DNA from: Plantibacter sp050587525
Lineage (GTDB): Bacteria > Actinomycetota > Actinomycetes > Actinomycetales > Microbacteriaceae
Assembly (NCBI RefSeq): GCF_050587525.1
Contig: NZ_JBOBFT010000011.1
Span: 62,001-126,000, forward strand
Reading direction: 5' to 3'
Length of the DNA stretch: 64,000 bases
The notes under the pieces are model-generated. The model had not been told where the DNA came from. It worked only from the letters and a program-made list of their open reading frames with translations, and made no database searches. The translations under genes and the position numbers were made by a program. Shown in pieces: positions 35,261-43,004 of the stretch (positions are counted from its first letter, which is position 1; each line of letters opens with the position of its first letter).

Positions 35261-35310
35261 GCCGCCGGTCGTCTACTTGCAGCCGCTCGTCTACTTGCCG
35301 CCGGTCGTCG
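35261..35310. repeat. short 18-bp tandem duplication
   Basis: CGTCTACTTGC occurs at 35270-35280 and 35288-35298, 18 bp apart, flanked by copies of GCCGGTCGTC. The duplicated segment includes the permease stop codon (minus strand TAG at 35291-35293). Confidence 0.6.
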
Positions 35311-36265
35311 CGATGCCCCGGAGGAGGAACCGCTGGCCGAGGAGGAAGGCGAGGAACACGGGCAGGAGCGTGACGACACTCATCGCGAAGAGCGCCCCGT
35401 AGTCGGATTGCGACTGGGTGTCGATGAACGAGCGCAGGGCGACGGACGCCGTGTACTTGTCCGGATCGGTCACGAAGATCAGCTGGCCGAAGAAGTCGTT
35501 CCACGTCCAGATGAAGGTGAAGATCGCCGTCGTCGCGAGTGCCGGCGTCATGAGCGGGAGCATGATCTGCACGAAGATCCGTACGTGCCCGGCACCGTCG
35601 ATCCGCGCGGCCTCGTCGAGTTCGCGCGGGATGCCGCGGATGAACTGCACCATTAGGAAGATGAAGAACGCGTCGGTCGCGAGGAATTTCGGGACGATGA
35701 GCGGCAGATAGGTGTTGATCCAGTCCAGCTGCGAGAAGATCACGTACTGGGGAATGATCAGCACGTGGATCGGCAGCATCATCGTGACGAGCATCGCCGC
35801 GAACGCGAGCCGCTTGAATCGGAAGCGCAGGCGGGCGAATGCATAGGCGGCGAGCGAGCAGGTGAGGACGTTGCCGACGATCGAGCCGACGACGATGATC
35901 GCGGAATTCGCGAGGTACGTGCCGAACGGTTGCGCGAGCGCGTTCCAGCCGTTGGTGTAGTTCTCCGCCGCGAAGGTGTTGAGGATGAGCCCCGGGTTGT
36001 TGAAGATGTAGCCGTTCGGACGGAGTGAACTCACGACCATCCAGAGCACGGGATAGAGCATGAGCAGGCCGAGCACGATGAGGGCTGCGTGCTTGCCGAT
36101 GCTGCTGAGTCGCTGCCTGCGGACGAGGGCCGCGCGGGCGGCATCGTTCCGGGCTGCGCGTTCTGTCGGGCTGAGCGCGTCGCCGAGTTGTTCGGCGGGC
36201 GCGGCAGCCGCGGTGGCGGTCGGCGTGGCGGGCGTCGTGGCGCTCGTGGTCTGCTGATCAGTCAT
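35291..36265 (-). CDS. carbohydrate ABC transporter permease (MalG-type)
   Basis: A 324-residue inner-membrane permease. About 50 Ala/Thr-rich residues precede six TM helices. The EAA coupling motif is PRELDEAARIDGAGHVRIFV near residues 220-240. ATG 36265 overlaps the end of the upstream permease (36258) by 8 bp, so the two are coupled. It forms the channel with that MalF-type partner. Confidence 0.92.
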   Translation of the reverse strand: MTDQQTTSATTPATPTATAAAAPAEQLGDALSPTERAARNDAARAALVRRQRLSSIGKHAALIVLGLLMLYPVLWMVVSSLRPNGYIFNNPGLILNTFAAENYTNGWNALAQPFGTYLANSAIIVVGSIVGNVLTCSLAAYAFARLRFRFKRLAFAAMLVTMMLPIHVLIIPQYVIFSQLDWINTYLPLIVPKFLATDAFFIFLMVQFIRGIPRELDEAARIDGAGHVRIFVQIMLPLMTPALATTAIFTFIWTWNDFFGQLIFVTDPDKYTASVALRSFIDTQSQSDYGALFAMSVVTLLPVFLAFLLGQRFLLRGIATTGGK

Positions 36266-37208
36266 CGTAGAAAACCCAATACTTCGAGGCCCAGAAATTG
36301 ATGGCGGTGGCGGCGGCGATGATGATGAGCAGAAGCCACGCGATCGCCGAGGCGTAGCCCATCTGGAAGCTCCCGAAGCCCTTCTGGTACAGGTACAGGG
36401 TGATGAAGAGCGTCGAGTCGGACGGCCCGCCGGAACCGCCGGAGACCACGTAGGCCTGCGTGAAGGACTGGAAGGCGCCGATGATGCCGAGCACGAGGTT
36501 GAAGAAGATGATCGGGCTGAGCAGGGGGAGCGTGATCGAGCGGAACTGCCGCCAGCGCGTCGCCCCGTCGGTCGAGGCGGCTTCGTAGTACTGCCGGGGA
36601 ATCTGCCGGAGTCCGGCGAGGAAGATGACCATCGGGGCGCCGAACGTCCACACATGCAGGATGATGAGCGTCGAGAGGGCGGTGTCCGGTTCGGAGATCC
36701 AGCCGGGGCCGTCGATGCCGAAGACCGCCAGCAGTGCGTTGACGAGGCCGCTCGATCCGAAGACGAGCCGCCACAGCACGGCGATCGCGACACTGCCGCC
36801 GAGGAGCGACGGCAGGTAGAGGACCGAGCGGTAGAAGGAGAGGCCGCGGAGGCCTCGGTCGAGGAGGACCGCGATGGCGAGCGCCATGATGAGCTGCAGC
36901 GGCACCGAGACGACCACGTAGGTGAGCGTGACGCCGAGCGACTGGTGGAGTCGGGGATCCTCGAGCATCCGCTGCGCGTTCTCGAGGCCCGTGAAGTTGG
37001 GTTCCTGGAGCAGGTTGTAGTCGGTGAACGACAGGTAGAGGGAGACGAGCACGGGGCCGAGGGTGATGGCGAAGAAGCCGATGATCCACGGTGCGAGGAA
37101 ACCGATGGCCGCCTTGTTGTCTCGGAATTCCGACCGGTCGCGGACGGGTTTCGTTCCGTTCGGGCCCTTGGGGACCTTCAGCGTTCGGAGTTCGTTGAGG
37201 GCGCTCAT
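36258..37208 (-). CDS. sugar ABC transporter permease (MalF-type)
   Basis: A 316-residue permease with six TM helices: IGFLAPWIIGFFAITLGPVL opens the core, and the EAA-like loop is QYYEAASTDGATRWRQFRSI near residue 215. The start at ATG 37208 is preferred because GGGAGG precedes it; a GTG at 37253 in the same frame would add 15 residues. It is the first gene of the operon and is read from the LacI-controlled promoter at 37320-37292. Confidence 0.92.
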   Translation of the reverse strand: MSALNELRTLKVPKGPNGTKPVRDRSEFRDNKAAIGFLAPWIIGFFAITLGPVLVSLYLSFTDYNLLQEPNFTGLENAQRMLEDPRLHQSLGVTLTYVVVSVPLQLIMALAIAVLLDRGLRGLSFYRSVLYLPSLLGGSVAIAVLWRLVFGSSGLVNALLAVFGIDGPGWISEPDTALSTLIILHVWTFGAPMVIFLAGLRQIPRQYYEAASTDGATRWRQFRSITLPLLSPIIFFNLVLGIIGAFQSFTQAYVVSGGSGGPSDSTLFITLYLYQKGFGSFQMGYASAIAWLLLIIIAAATAINFWASKYWVFYDD

Positions 37209-37291
37209 CCGGCCTCCCGGGCGCTCTGCGGTGTTCTCTGGTGCATGCTGCACATCTCCTTCGATGGCTTGTTCCGGTGCGAACCTGAGCT

Positions 37292-37340
37292 ACGGTAGTT
37301 GTTTGTGCTACGTAGCACAAGGTTTTGGCAAACGATTGCC
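37292..37340 (-). promoter_or_regulatory. sugar-operon promoter overlapped by LacI-type operators
   Basis: On the minus strand TTGTGC (37320-37315), a 17-bp spacer and TACCGT (37297-37292) form a promoter. The perfect palindrome TTGTGCTACGTAGCACAA (37303-37320) covers its -35. A second LacI-like site, GGCAAACGATTGCC (37327-37340), lies just upstream. Binding there should block the permease-SBP-glycosidase operon. Confidence 0.75.
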
Positions 37341-37430
37341 GTTCGAGGGCGGTCCGGGATCGATACGCTTGCCGAAGTGCACGACGGATGCTCGGCGTCC
37401 GGGTGCTCCAGGCATCCCAGGAGGTGTTCG

Positions 37431-38435
37431 ATGGCCGTGACGGCTCGCGATGTGGCGAAGGTCGCCGGTGTGTCCCAGCGCACGGTGTCCGACGTGGTCA
37501 ACCTGCCCGGACGTGTCGGCGCCGAGACACGGAAACGCGTGCAGGCCGTGATCGACGAGCTCGGCTACCGCCCCAATCCGCATGCCAGGGGCTTGCGCAC
37601 CAATCGGACGGGCCTGATCGCCTTCGTGGTCCCAGAGCTCGACATCCCGTACTTCTCCGACCTCGCCAGATCGTTGATCCCCGAGCTGGACAAGCGCTCA
37701 CTCACGCTCGTCGTTGATCAGACGAACGGCGACCCGGTGCGGGAGCGTGCTGTGCTGTCGGGCGGTTCGGTATCTGCGACGTTCGACGGAGTGCTCCTCA
37801 ACGCGCTCAGTCTTACCGCTGCCGACATCGAGGAGGCTGCGGCGACGCAGCCGATCGTGCTCCTGGGCGAGGAAGACTACGGCCCAGGCATCGACCAGAT
37901 CTCGGTCGACGGCGTCGAGGCGGCGTTCGTAGCGACGAAGCACCTCATCGAGACGGGGCGGACGCGCATCGCTGCGATCGGCCGGCAGTCCCGCGCCACG
38001 GGTACGACGGCTCAGCGTGAGGCGGGCTTCGTCGCCGCGATGACCGAGGCTGGTCTCGACCCGTTCCGGTATATGGCCAGAGTGGAATACACCCGGGAGA
38101 GCGGTGCTGCTGCGATGCGGACGATGCTCGACCGGGAGGATCCGCCGGACGGTGTGTTCTGCTTCAACGACCTGCTCGCGCTCGGCGCCATGCGTGCTGC
38201 CTGGGAGCGTGGGCTCGATGTGCCCCGCGACATCGCGTTCGTCGGCTTCGACGACATCGAGGACGGGCGGTACGCGATGCGTTCGCTGTCGTCCATCGCT
38301 CCAGACAAAGCGGCCATCGCCCGTCGTGCCGTCGAGATGCTCGCGGATCGCATCTCGGGCGCCACTGGTCCAGGCCGTGCCGAGCGTGCCGGGTTCGACC
38401 TCAAGGTCCGCGAGTCCTCTGCGCCGGTGCGCTGA
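37431..38435 (+). CDS. LacI-family repressor of the sugar operon
   Basis: A 334-residue LacI regulator. The HTH reads VTARDVAKVAGVSQRTVSDV, and the hinge helix region RGLRTNRTGLIAFVVPE follows. The periplasmic-binding-like sensor domain has GVLLNALSL, DGVFCFNDLLALGAMRAAW and FVGFDDIEDGRYA. AGGAGG lies six to eleven bases before ATG 37431. It diverges from the sugar operon, whose promoter carries the palindromes, so it is almost certainly its local regulator. Confidence 0.92.
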   Translation: MAVTARDVAKVAGVSQRTVSDVVNLPGRVGAETRKRVQAVIDELGYRPNPHARGLRTNRTGLIAFVVPELDIPYFSDLARSLIPELDKRSLTLVVDQTNGDPVRERAVLSGGSVSATFDGVLLNALSLTAADIEEAAATQPIVLLGEEDYGPGIDQISVDGVEAAFVATKHLIETGRTRIAAIGRQSRATGTTAQREAGFVAAMTEAGLDPFRYMARVEYTRESGAAAMRTMLDREDPPDGVFCFNDLLALGAMRAAWERGLDVPRDIAFVGFDDIEDGRYAMRSLSSIAPDKAAIARRAVEMLADRISGATGPGRAERAGFDLKVRESSAPVR

Positions 38436-38507
38436 GCTGGTGCTCATTGCGCTGAGTCGGCCGTCGTCGCTCAGAAGACTACGAGAAACGTCGTCATGCT
38501 TACTGCA

Positions 38508-39650
38508 TCATTCTTTGGCAAATGAGGCCCATTCGCTAGTCTCCTGTAGTCCATTAGCTCCATCACGATTGATCGTCAGCCAGTCGCTCGAGTCGGCATC
38601 TTCGGCATTCCAACCGAAAGCACGCTCGACCTGATGGCGAGTCAGCTCTTCGCCATGCGTGACTATGAGTACGTCTGGCTTCGGGTCGCGTTCAGAGAAT
38701 TCCTTTCGCAGCATTGCGTTGACCGGTTCGTCTCTGAATGAGTATCCAATGATCATCCACTTGCGCGATTGAGTCAATCCAAATAGAAACGCTTCATAGG
38801 CTAAAGAGAAGGGGAATTCCTTGACATGCGCAGATTTATCGCGCTGATTGGCCAATACAATGACCGGCCTGATATCTGTTTTTAGGTCACGCACTGCCTG
38901 CCACTGACTGTGGTTACGCAAAAAGTTGGTATCCAGCTTCGCAAAGACGGTCCGATCACCATTGCTCCAGAATGTGAGCGATCCATGTAACTGCAGTAGG
39001 CGAACCCTGCGGTTCTGCGCAAATTCCGCCATATTCTTCCGCAACGCTGGCACCTCCGTGGTGGCATCCTGCGCTGTTGAGACTTTAACCTTGACAAACC
39101 CATGACCTAAATCCTGAAGATCTGAGGCGCACGTTTCCAAAAGCGCAGATAATAGAAGAGTGTCGTAGTTCAGATTGCCGAAAGTAATCTCACCTGAATA
39201 TCGGTGGGTGATTGCCTCAACCAACTTGATGAGATTTTTGCTTTCTTCTCTCGTTGCGCGAGATCTCTCGAATATTACTTCCAGGACGTGACTTAGTCCA
39301 TTATCTCTAACTTGTTGAGCAAACTTGCTCACTCTCTGAATTGCCTGGCGAAGCTCCTCGTCTTGTGGTGATACAAGAAGGGCGAGACGGTCCAGATAGT
39401 TCATCGTTGTACTCTCGGCGCCAAATGCTCCCACGAGGACCTCGAAATCGTCGTCTGATACGGTCCCGTGAGGCAGGGCGCGTTCGGCAATCTCCTTCAT
39501 GGCGGCCACTACATCGCTGCCCTCATCGTTTGTATTGCGCATGCGATCGAGCATGGTTCCGGTAATGACCCGCAAATTCAGATCAGGATTGAAAGCTATC
39601 GACAGACCGTTGCCAACAAGCACTGCAATATTTTCAGATGAATCTGGCAT
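38508..39650 (-). CDS. SIR2-like domain protein (predicted defence NADase)
   Basis: A 380-residue protein with a SIR2-like core. The nucleotide loop is VLVGNGLS (G13-S17), followed by GNLNYDTLL (N161, Y162, D163), LLQLHGSLTFW (H222) and MIIGYSFRDEPVNAML (GYS 302-304). In the SIR2_2 type of antiphage proteins these positions line an NAD pocket. ATG 39650 is chosen because GGGGAG lies four bases upstream; TTG 39662 is possible. It is AT-richer than its surroundings and lies 74 bp after the SLATT gene in the same direction. Its action on NAD in infected cells is a family-based inference. Confidence 0.75.
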   Translation of the reverse strand: MPDSSENIAVLVGNGLSIAFNPDLNLRVITGTMLDRMRNTNDEGSDVVAAMKEIAERALPHGTVSDDDFEVLVGAFGAESTTMNYLDRLALLVSPQDEELRQAIQRVSKFAQQVRDNGLSHVLEVIFERSRATREESKNLIKLVEAITHRYSGEITFGNLNYDTLLLSALLETCASDLQDLGHGFVKVKVSTAQDATTEVPALRKNMAEFAQNRRVRLLQLHGSLTFWSNGDRTVFAKLDTNFLRNHSQWQAVRDLKTDIRPVIVLANQRDKSAHVKEFPFSLAYEAFLFGLTQSRKWMIIGYSFRDEPVNAMLRKEFSERDPKPDVLIVTHGEELTRHQVERAFGWNAEDADSSDWLTINRDGANGLQETSEWASFAKE

Positions 39651-39724
39651 TGAACTCCCCAAAGTTCGCTATTGGTTCCTCTTATTTGCAGCATAAAGCT
39701 GACGCCAAATGAAATTGATTATGG

Positions 39725-40273
39725 CTAGTATGTACCGCTTGTCATGCTACCGGATTGACGCTGCTCGATCCACTGGCCGCTAAAGGTGTTCCACACTGCT
39801 CTTCTCTGCTTGTCATAGTTCAATATCGTGTTGAAGTCCAGGTTTGTCGCTGGTGTGCTGGCCACGTATATCGCCAGATCTTCTTCTAGCTTGTGCCACT
39901 CCGCGAGTGCCTCTTCTGCCATCACCCAACGCGATCGCCAGTTGAAGTACGGTTCAATCGCGCTGGCGGTTGTCACCAAGGCGGAGCAGATAAAACCAAG
40001 AGCAGCGAACCCGTCCAGTGTGGCTAGACCAAGTAGCACGGTCGCCGTCGCGGACAGAATGAGTATCAGGAAGCGTACAATCGTGGCACTACGGCTCCAG
40101 GATTTTCTCCGCCAGCGGGAGTAGTCGCGATCCTCGTAGAAGCGTTGACGGACCATTGTGGCAAGCTCTATTGCGTTCAGCCCTGGCTCAAGGGCATGAG
40201 TGGGTGGCAAGGACGCCGGTCGCCGACCATGTTCAGGGGCGGTCGCTGCATGTACGCGACTTCGGATGCTCAC
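39725..40273 (-). CDS. SLATT-domain two-TM effector-like protein
   Basis: A 182-residue protein. The N-terminal basic region (FYEDRDYSRWRRKSWSRSA) leads into two adjacent TM helices (about 64-83 and 87-107), and a helical tail follows (NWRSRWVMAEEALAEWHKLE, NYDKQRRAVWNTF). This matches the SLATT group of membrane effectors, which in known systems are tied to nucleotide-signalling defence and thought to form pores. GTG 40273 overlaps the stop of a small upstream ORF (GTGA). With the SIR2-like gene it forms a likely two- or three-gene operon. The low GC and edge scar suggest horizontal gain. Confidence 0.7.
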   Translation of the reverse strand: MSIRSRVHAATAPEHGRRPASLPPTHALEPGLNAIELATMVRQRFYEDRDYSRWRRKSWSRSATIVRFLILILSATATVLLGLATLDGFAALGFICSALVTTASAIEPYFNWRSRWVMAEEALAEWHKLEEDLAIYVASTPATNLDFNTILNYDKQRRAVWNTFSGQWIEQRQSGSMTSGTY

Positions 40274-40446
40274 TTATGCCTTCCTAGGGTGTGAAATGTA
40301 GATGTTGTGGTTTCAGGCGGGAACGCATTTCGATGCAACCTTACAGCTACGTCTTGTAGGTCATCAACCTCCCTGATCAGTGGACAGAACGATTGGCGTA
40401 ACTTCTTCGGGAATGCTTGCTCAGGTGGCGCTGAGGATGAAGCCAT
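40270..40446 (-). CDS. small ORF coupled to the SLATT gene
   Basis: A 58-residue ORF from ATG 40446, ending in a TGA that overlaps the SLATT GTG. Such coupling argues that it is translated. The sequence (starting MASSSAPPEQAFPKKLRQSF, then REVDDLQDVAVRLHRN) is unknown to me. The frame stays open upstream for another 30-odd codons without a start, to a TAG near 40553. It may therefore be the 3' part of a longer gene whose 5' part lies in another frame at 40478-40702. Confidence 0.45.
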   Translation of the reverse strand: MASSSAPPEQAFPKKLRQSFCPLIREVDDLQDVAVRLHRNAFPPETTTSTFHTLGRHK

Positions 40447-40477
40447 CCTCGCAACGAACTCTTGATTTGTCGAGGTT

Positions 40478-40702
40478 TCAGCTGTGTCGATGCCTATGCG
40501 GAGGGATTGGGCATGCGTCTGATACTCGTCCTTGTGTTTGCTCTAGGATTTGTCTAGCCTCCCTGGGGCGAGTTTCCCCGAGTCTCTGTGCGACGACACG
40601 ATCCTTATATGAGGCTATTGCGTCCTGGTGGGCGTGTTCCGAAGACGTGTCTCGGGCGCCCAAAGTTCGGGGCTTGCCGGATTCGAGCTCAAGTTCCGCG
40701 AG
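40478..40702 (-). other. possible frame-displaced 5' part of the small ORF
   Basis: After the MmyB-remnant stop, a second minus-strand frame is open to 40478 (61 residues from TTG 40663). It reads ARDTSSEHAHQDAIASYKDR and then RLGETRPREARQILEQTQ. Joined by a one-base shift near 40520-40550 to the frame of the 40446 ORF, it would give one helical protein of about 130 residues. No family was recognised. Confidence 0.3.
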
Positions 40703-41084
40703 TCACTGCGCCGTCACGCTGCGCGTCACTCCGACGAAGAGCGGCTGCATGCCGATGACCGCCAAGAGTCGCAGTTTCTCGGCGCTCTCCGTGCCCGGCT
40801 CGGACGTGTTCATGAGAAGCGAGTGCGATTGCACCGGATCGTGCAGCACTTGGCAGTCGAGGTCCATCGTGCCGACGCGCGAATGGCTGAACCGTTTGAC
40901 GTCGTCGAACCGGAGGCTGATCTGCTGGTTGGCCCAGAGCATGCGGAACTTCCCGCTCGACCTCCGCGCCTGCTTGCGCGAGCCTGGTCGCGATCTGGAG
41001 GCCGATGCCGTCGCTACCTCCCGCGACGACGGCTCGTCGTCCGGTCAGGTCGGGAATCGTGATGTCGGGTTGTGTGCGTGTCAT
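40703..41084 (-). pseudogene. chimeric remnant: SDR 5' end joined to MmyB-type regulator 3' end
   Basis: From ATG 41084 the frame gives a short-chain dehydrogenase N-terminus (TIPDLTGRRAVVAGGSDGIG, then LQIATRLAQAGAEVE), with the Rossmann TGxxxGIG motif slightly changed. After about 44 residues the homology stops, near 40953. A second frame takes over: SGKFRMLWANQQISLRFDDV, then KRFSHSRVGTMDLDCQVL and TSEPGTESAEKLRLLA, ending at 40703. That is the C-terminal ligand domain of MmyB/XRE-type regulators. Two unrelated genes were joined by a deletion or recombination, and neither is whole. Confidence 0.75.
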
Positions 41085-41239
41085 GTCTCCACTCTCGCCA
41101 CTCGCCCTCGCTCTATCCAGGGCCTGCCGATCCTATGCTGTGCGCGTTGGACATGCGTGTCGGGTAGTTGCCTGCGGAGTCCGTTCCGTCGATGTCGGAC
41201 ACTGCTCGTCGTCACAGCGCGCGTCTCGTGCCGGAGGGG

Positions 41240-42130
41240 TTACGAGCGGTCGATCTCGGCGTGCATCGCAAAATGCTGACGTGTGCGTCGGTTCCACGCT
41301 GTGCAACGTCTGCCGACGAGGGACGCAACCGCGGCACGCGCGTCCTCGGACGCTGGACGCGTGCCCGCGCGGACTACTCCTGTTCCGTCCACAATGATGT
41401 GACGGTGCTCAAAGAGTGCATCGCAACCGAGGCTGCACGCGAGCATCGCGATCCGGTCAAACTGCCAGCGCTCATCATCTGTCAGCGAACTCCGACGCTT
41501 GATGTGGGCGGTAACGAGGAGGTTGGCGGGAAGCTCACGACTGCAGATTTCGCACACTGCACCACGCTTTTCGAGCAGGTGCTGTCGAAGGTAGGTCTGT
41601 TCGAGTCGTTGATTCACGATCGCCTGCCGAACAGTCTCCCCGCCGCGAGCGTTCATACCTGCGAAAACTCCATCTGGGATCGGCGTGTTTGACTCCTCCA
41701 GGAGCATGTTGCCTTGGAGTTGTGTGAGGCTCGACAGATAGCGCTGACCAGGCCGCTCATCGCGGTCGAAAGGACCTCCTGGTGCATAGCCGATGAGCTC
41801 GAACGCGCGCTGGAAGCTAATGTCCACATTTCCATTGATGACCTTGACGGGCACGTATCTGCCATCGTTCCTTTGCAGGGGGTCGGGAGTGGAATATGTT
41901 TCGGTGCGCTGCATGTGCGTTGCGCTTTCGAGGACCTGACTGACGGCACCTATGCGATTTGATCCATCCACGCGCTTCCCGTAGTGAAACACCACGTCTT
42001 GAGGACTCAGCTGATCGATCCTGGCTCGATCAATGGGGTATCGACCATCGACCCTTCGTACAGTCCACAGTGATCCCTCGCTAACCGCCGCTTCGTAATT
42101 CCTCGTTTGTGTGGCCCACCAGAAATTCAT
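41240..42130 (-). CDS. EVE-like / HNH endonuclease (predicted modification-dependent restriction)
   Basis: A 296-residue protein. The N-terminus (FWWATQTRNYEAAVSEGSLW and QDVVFHYGKRVDG) resembles EVE/PUA-type modified-base readers. The C-terminal HNH nuclease has C193xxC196 (CEIC), LLVTAHIKRRSS with H209, and CSLGCDALFEHRHIIVDG. EVE-HNH fusions are known as restriction enzymes of modified DNA, so this is probably a defence gene. It lies beside the SIR2-SLATT island, read in the same direction. No strong RBS precedes ATG 42130. Confidence 0.72.
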   Translation of the reverse strand: MNFWWATQTRNYEAAVSEGSLWTVRRVDGRYPIDRARIDQLSPQDVVFHYGKRVDGSNRIGAVSQVLESATHMQRTETYSTPDPLQRNDGRYVPVKVINGNVDISFQRAFELIGYAPGGPFDRDERPGQRYLSSLTQLQGNMLLEESNTPIPDGVFAGMNARGGETVRQAIVNQRLEQTYLRQHLLEKRGAVCEICSRELPANLLVTAHIKRRSSLTDDERWQFDRIAMLACSLGCDALFEHRHIIVDGTGVVRAGTRPASEDARAAVASLVGRRCTAWNRRTRQHFAMHAEIDRS

Positions 42131-42188
42131 GAGGCGAGCTTATTGGTCGTCCCACCAACTTTGGTAACCTTCTCGACATACCGAGAAA

Positions 42189-42220
42189 ACTGAGTAGACT
42201 CATTAATGAGGAAACTCAGT
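42189..42220. promoter_or_regulatory. 32-bp near-palindrome before a tetR gene
   Basis: ACTGAGT (42189-42195) and ACTCAGT (42214-42220) enclose the perfect palindrome CTCATTAATGAG (42199-42210). Thirteen of sixteen half-site positions match. It lies 13 bp before the TetR start and is a likely autoregulatory operator. Confidence 0.75.
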
Positions 42221-42233
42221 CAGGAGGCGCATC

Positions 42234-42869
42234 GTGAGCGAAGCAACGACCGGTGACATCGGGCGGCGCGACCGCAACATGCGCGACAAGCGTGAGCGGA
42301 TCTTCAACGCTGCGGCGGAGCTGTTCGCCGAGCGGGGGTTCGCCGCCGTCTCGACCCAGCAGGTGTCCGAGCGAGCCGACGTCGCGGCAGGAACCCTGTT
42401 CCGCTACGCCTCGTCCAAAGGGGAGCTGCTCCTCATGGTCTACAACGACGAGTTCCGCGAAGCCCTGGACCTCGGTGAGGCGCGCGCGGCGGAACAGACG
42501 GACGTCGTCGAATCGATCGTCCAGATGGTCCTGCCGATCATCGACCGCGTTCAGGTGAATCCGGAGAACAGCCAGGTCTACCAGCGTGAACTGATCTTCG
42601 GACCGGCCACTGAGCAGTTCCGTGCGGACGGGCTCGCGATCGTCGCACACCTCGAGGCCCGCATCGCATCACGGCTACTCGACGAGGCCCGCAGGCGGAA
42701 TCCGGAAACGGACGAGCGCCGTGCGGCCCTTGCGAGCAGCGGTGTGTTCGCGATCGTCCACCTGGCCGTCGTCCGGTCGTCGATGGGAACGGCATCGGAT
42801 ACCGACCCGGTCGAGGATCTCCGCATCCAGGTCGGCCAGATAGTAGCCGGGTACTTCGCGCAACCTTAG
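42234..42869 (+). CDS. TetR-family regulator
   Basis: A 211-residue TetR protein. The HTH (GFAAVSTQQVSERADVAAGT, then LFRYASSKGELLLMVYN) covers about residues 36-72, and a helical ligand domain follows. GTG 42234 has CAGGAGG seven to thirteen bases upstream, and a large palindrome sits at the promoter. The 3-hydroxyacyl-CoA dehydrogenase follows after 135 bp, so an acyl-CoA or fatty-acid ligand is plausible but not shown. Confidence 0.9.
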   Translation: MSEATTGDIGRRDRNMRDKRERIFNAAAELFAERGFAAVSTQQVSERADVAAGTLFRYASSKGELLLMVYNDEFREALDLGEARAAEQTDVVESIVQMVLPIIDRVQVNPENSQVYQRELIFGPATEQFRADGLAIVAHLEARIASRLLDEARRRNPETDERRAALASSGVFAIVHLAVVRSSMGTASDTDPVEDLRIQVGQIVAGYFAQP

Positions 42870-43004
42870 GCCGCCACCCGCCGCGGCGCCGTCCGCCACA
42901 ACTCCACAAACCCCAACCCACACCTCACTCGACGAGCGCCGCCACAGGGCACAACCCGCAGGCGCGCGTCATCAGGCACAACCCGACAGAAAGAGAGAGC
43001 ACCG

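Noticed and set aside
35171..35290. Repeats near the sugar permease end as a CRISPR or small gene
   Set aside because: Only two short 18-bp copies, without regular spacers or an open frame.
40380..41279. 299-codon plus-strand frame across the island edge
   Set aside because: Ser/Cys/Arg-rich translation with no motif; the minus strand carries recognisable SDR and MmyB pieces instead.
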